DNA of 7,610 nucleotides from NCBI GenBank assembly GCA_021442745.1, contig JABUSI010000077.1:1-7610 (forward strand), in the 5' to 3' direction. Below are positions 6,260-7,610 of this stretch, piece after piece (positions within the stretch are counted from its first letter, which is position 1; each line of letters begins with the position of its first letter). Source of the stretch: Erysipelotrichaceae bacterium. GTDB lineage: Bacteria; Bacillota_I; Bacilli_A; Erysipelotrichales; Erysipelotrichaceae. Position numbers and translations under genes: made by a program. Below the pieces are notes generated by a model that was given only the letters and a program-made list of their open reading frames with translations, ran no database searches and was not told the origin of the DNA.

Positions 6260-6290
6260 ATTATACGAATAAATAAGAATTTTTACACAA
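6260..6290 (-). promoter_or_regulatory. candidate promoter of the DeoR-esterase operon
   Basis: The minus strand has a consensus TATAAT at 6265-6260 and a weak TTGTGT at 6290-6285, 19 bases apart, which is longer than ideal. Transcription would begin near 6253, giving a leader of about 16 nt that just includes the GGAGG. The -10 is convincing; the -35 is not. Confidence 0.5.
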
Positions 6291-6299
6291 TAATACGCA

Positions 6300-6327
6300 A
6301 TCCGGTGTTTTCGGATACCAAAATCCG
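6300..6327. promoter_or_regulatory. candidate DeoR operator: alternating ATCCG / CGGAT / ATCCG
   Basis: Three copies of one pentamer in alternating orientation, ATCCG (6300-6304), CGGAT (6312-6316) and ATCCG (6323-6327), sit 12 and 11 bp apart, about one helical turn, so all three face the same side of the DNA. They fill the -50 to -23 region of the presumed C26 promoter and the upstream part of the DeoR promoter. DeoR-family proteins often bind repeated short motifs between divergent genes; binding by this one is inferred. Confidence 0.5.
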
Positions 6328-6337
6328 TCTTTTTCAT

Positions 6338-6343
6338 TATAAT
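6338..6343 (+). promoter_or_regulatory. candidate -10 element of the C26 hydrolase gene
   Basis: A consensus TATAAT lies 5 bases ahead of the AGGAG (6349-6353) of the C26 gene. No recognisable -35 occurs 16-18 bases upstream; the pentamer repeats occupy that region. Transcription from here would start almost at the ribosome binding site, so the real start point needs experimental mapping. Confidence 0.4.
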
Positions 6344-6362
6344 GTAGTAGGAGATGATTTGA

Positions 6363-7055
6363 ATGAAACCATTGATTGCCATTACCGTCCGCGCGTTCAA
6401 TCAGGGAGCTTCCGACCGGTACTTTACCAACGAATACTATATTACCAAATTACAGAATGCCGGATGCACCTGCATGATGATACCGCCTGACGCCGAAAAA
6501 GACGCCGTACACCGTATTTTATCCCTGTGTGACGGATTACTGGTACCGGGAGGAAAAGACGTCGATCCTGCCTGTTATCACGCCACAAGCGGTCCGTTTA
6601 CCGAACCGGTGGAGAAAAATATCGAAGATCTGGATATCTGCGCCATCGAATATGCCAGAGATCACAACATGCCGGTACTGGGTATCTGCCGCGGAATTCA
6701 GATCATCAACGTCGTATACGGCGGAACGCTGATTCAGGATATTCCGTCCGAAACACATACCGCAGTCATCCACAATCAGTCGCTTCCGAAACACGAGCCG
6801 GTACATACCGTACAGATTTTTGACTTTGACTTTCAGTGCCTGTTCGGAAACGTTCTGCAGGTAAACAGTTTCCATCATCAGGCCATCAAAGACCTTGCTG
6901 ACGGATTTACCGTTGTTGCCAAATCCGAAGACGGCATAATCGAAGCCATCCGGAACAATACGATTCTGGCAACCCAATGGCACCCGGAACTGATGAAAAC
7001 CAGAGAAAGCGATCAGATTTTCGAATACTGGGTAAAAAACTACGTAACACGTTAA
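6363..7055 (+). CDS. class I glutamine amidotransferase-like hydrolase, peptidase C26 (PuuD-like gamma-glutamyl hydrolase)
   Basis: This 230-residue protein has the fold and active site of family C26. LLVPGGKDVDPACY (59-72) is the conserved PGG-D-(x)-P loop. PVLGICRGIQIINVVYGG (104-121) is the nucleophile elbow with Cys109. NSFHHQAI (168-175) and ATQWHPE (203-209) complete the site with His207 and Glu209. The best known relative, PuuD, cleaves gamma-glutamyl-GABA in putrescine breakdown; other members hydrolyse different gamma-glutamyl compounds. No partner putrescine genes are present here, so the substrate is open. The length is slightly short of PuuD (about 250 residues) but no motif is missing. 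AGGAG at 6349-6353, 9 bases upstream, fixes the start. It diverges from the DeoR gene and may be its target. A hairpin terminator overlaps its stop codon. It is cytoplasmic, with no signal peptide. Confidence 0.92.
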   Translation: MKPLIAITVRAFNQGASDRYFTNEYYITKLQNAGCTCMMIPPDAEKDAVHRILSLCDGLLVPGGKDVDPACYHATSGPFTEPVEKNIEDLDICAIEYARDHNMPVLGICRGIQIINVVYGGTLIQDIPSETHTAVIHNQSLPKHEPVHTVQIFDFDFQCLFGNVLQVNSFHHQAIKDLADGFTVVAKSEDGIIEAIRNNTILATQWHPELMKTRESDQIFEYWVKNYVTR

Positions 7056-7075
7056 AAGGGACTTTCGTCCCTTTT
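7054..7075. terminator. bidirectional terminator for the C26 gene and tRNA-Leu
   Basis: AAAAGGGAC (7054-7062) and GTCCCTTTT (7067-7075) pair over a 4-base loop. On the plus strand the T-run ends the C26 gene, whose TAA (7053-7055) merges into the stem. On the minus strand the loop becomes GAAA, a stable GNRA tetraloop, followed by TTTT, suitable for ending the tRNA transcript. Confidence 0.85.
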
Positions 7076-7084
7076 TATTTCCTG

Positions 7085-7171
7085 TGGTGCAGACGATGAG
7101 ACTCGAACTCACACGGTCAGATGACCACTACCCCCTCAAAGTAGCGTGTCTACCAATTCCACCACGTCTGC
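7085..7171 (-). tRNA. tRNA-Leu, anticodon GAG, CCA encoded
   Basis: The minus strand folds into a class II tRNA of 87 nt. The acceptor stem GCAGACG/CGTCTGC is perfect; the discriminator base is A and CCA is encoded (7087-7085). The D arm contains GTGGAATTGGTAGACAC. The anticodon stem CTACT/GGTAG encloses loop TTGAGGG with anticodon GAG at 7137-7135. A long variable arm (GGTC-ATCT-GACC) and a T arm with TTCGAGT follow. The identity is typical leucine: long variable arm, A discriminator, and an anticodon reading CUC and CUU. It is a lone tRNA, with its own promoter and terminator, between a protein gene on each side. Confidence 0.97.
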
Positions 7172-7175
7172 AAAA

Positions 7176-7201
7176 TGCTCATTTATTATACAAAATGAGC
7201 A
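7176..7201. terminator. hairpin between the GH1 gene and tRNA-Leu, possible weak terminator
   Basis: TGCTCATTT (7176-7184) and AAATGAGCA (7193-7201) form a perfect 9-bp stem with an 8-base loop. Read on the minus strand it follows the GH1 stop by 18 bases and is trailed by TTTT (7175-7172), so it may end the GH1 transcript. The stem is AT-rich and the T-run short, hence modest confidence. The loop holds the -10 of the tRNA promoter. Confidence 0.5.
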
Positions 7202-7213
7202 ATGAAAAATCAA
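7185..7213 (-). promoter_or_regulatory. promoter of tRNA-Leu
   Basis: The minus strand reads TTGATT (7213-7208), a 17-base spacer and TATAAT (7190-7185). This is the best sigma-A promoter in the window. The start point should fall near 7178, leaving about 7 nt of leader before the mature tRNA 5' end, as is usual for single tRNA genes. The -10 lies in the loop of the hairpin at 7176-7201. Confidence 0.8.
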
Positions 7214-7219
7214 TTGTGA

Positions 7220-7610
7220 TTATACAAGAGAATCCCCGTTTGTGGCAATGACTTCCTTGTACCAGTCAAAACTCTTTTTCTTATACCTTGTTAACGTACC
7301 TGTACCATCCGGTTGTAAATCCACGTAAATGAAACCGTATCTCTTTTTGATTTCCGCCGTCGAACAGGAAATCAGATCGATACAACCCCAGGAAGTATAC
7401 CCGATTACGTCCACACCGTCCTTAATGGCTTCGTTGACCTGAATCAGATGCTGTTTCATATATTCAATCCGGTAATCATCGATTACCGTCATTCCGCCCT
7501 TACCGTCAGCCACCAGCGTATCGTTGGCACCCAGACCGTTTTCCGCAATCAGAAGCGGTTTCTGATATCTGGCATACAAACGGTTCAGTGTATACCGTAA
7601 TCCCTTAGGA
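7220..7610 (-). CDS. glycoside hydrolase family 1 6-phospho-beta-glucosidase, C-terminal part (5' end outside window)
   Basis: The frame is open from the right edge to a TAA at 7222-7220 and encodes the last 129 residues of a GH1 enzyme (family length about 470-480). It contains PKGLRYTLNRLYARYQKP leading into LLIAENGLGA, whose Glu is the catalytic nucleophile. Further on are IEYMKQHLIQVNEAIKDGVDVIGYTSWGCIDLIS and STAEIKKRYGFIYVD. The Ser, Lys and Tyr of that last block form the 6-phosphate pocket of phospho-beta-glucosidases, so the substrate is a phosphorylated beta-glucoside such as cellobiose- or arbutin-6-phosphate delivered by a PTS, cleaved in the cytoplasm. The frame continues upstream of the TTG at 7579, so that codon is an internal leucine, not a start. 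It is separated from tRNA-Leu by a hairpin that may be its terminator. Confidence 0.94.
   Translation of the reverse strand, partial: PKGLRYTLNRLYARYQKPLLIAENGLGANDTLVADGKGGMTVIDDYRIEYMKQHLIQVNEAIKDGVDVIGYTSWGCIDLISCSTAEIKKRYGFIYVDLQPDGTGTLTRYKKKSFDWYKEVIATNGDSLV

Noticed and set aside
6537..7112. 191-codon minus-strand open frame opposite the C26 gene, reaching into the tRNA
   Set aside because: It is antisense to an intact C26 active-site sequence and crosses the terminator and the tRNA 3' end.

Overview
The window looks like chromosome of a Gram-positive, moderate-GC Firmicute. The signs are strong GGAGG-type ribosome binding sites, tightly packed genes, a lipoprotein (not periplasmic) amino-acid binding protein, a CCA-encoding tRNA gene, and DeoR and GH1 phospho-glucosidase genes of Firmicutes type. 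A gut Erysipelotrichia-like lineage is my guess from overall style only. No mobile element, CRISPR array or phage gene is visible, and almost every base is assigned.

Layout. (1) Positions 1-2057, minus strand: a three-gene unit read right to left, made of a LysR-type regulator, a small VOC/glyoxalase-fold protein and an M29 metallo-aminopeptidase that runs off the left edge. (2) Positions 2058-2166: a compact divergent control region with a perfect 7-7-7 palindrome of LysR-box type. (3) Positions 2167-4643, plus strand: a four-gene operon made of an unrecognised 83-residue cysteine-rich protein, an amino-acid ABC permease, its ATPase and a substrate-binding lipoprotein that most resembles cystine-binding proteins. 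It ends at a bidirectional terminator (4646-4674). (4) Positions 4668-6237, minus strand: a DeoR-family regulator followed 4 bp later by an EstA/esterase-D-like serine esterase. (5) Positions 6238-6362: a second divergent control region with three alternating ATCCG/CGGAT repeats about one helical turn apart. (6) Positions 6363-7055, plus strand: a class I glutamine-amidotransferase-like (C26, PuuD-like) hydrolase, followed by another bidirectional hairpin. (7) Positions 7085-7171, minus strand: tRNA-Leu(GAG) with a near-consensus promoter buried in a hairpin. (8) Positions 7220-7610, minus strand: the C-terminal 129 residues of a GH1 6-phospho-beta-glucosidase whose start lies beyond the right edge.

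How they may work together. The LysR protein probably controls the divergent transporter operon, taking up cystine or a related amino acid, while the co-transcribed aminopeptidase could free amino acids from peptides. The cysteine-rich first gene of the transporter operon fits a sulfur or redox theme but has no function I can name. The DeoR protein probably controls itself, the esterase and perhaps the divergent C26 hydrolase. These links rest on layout and motifs, not on direct evidence. Nothing here is clearly a new system; the most unusual items are the Cys-rich protein coupled to the transporter and the two repeat-bearing divergent control regions.
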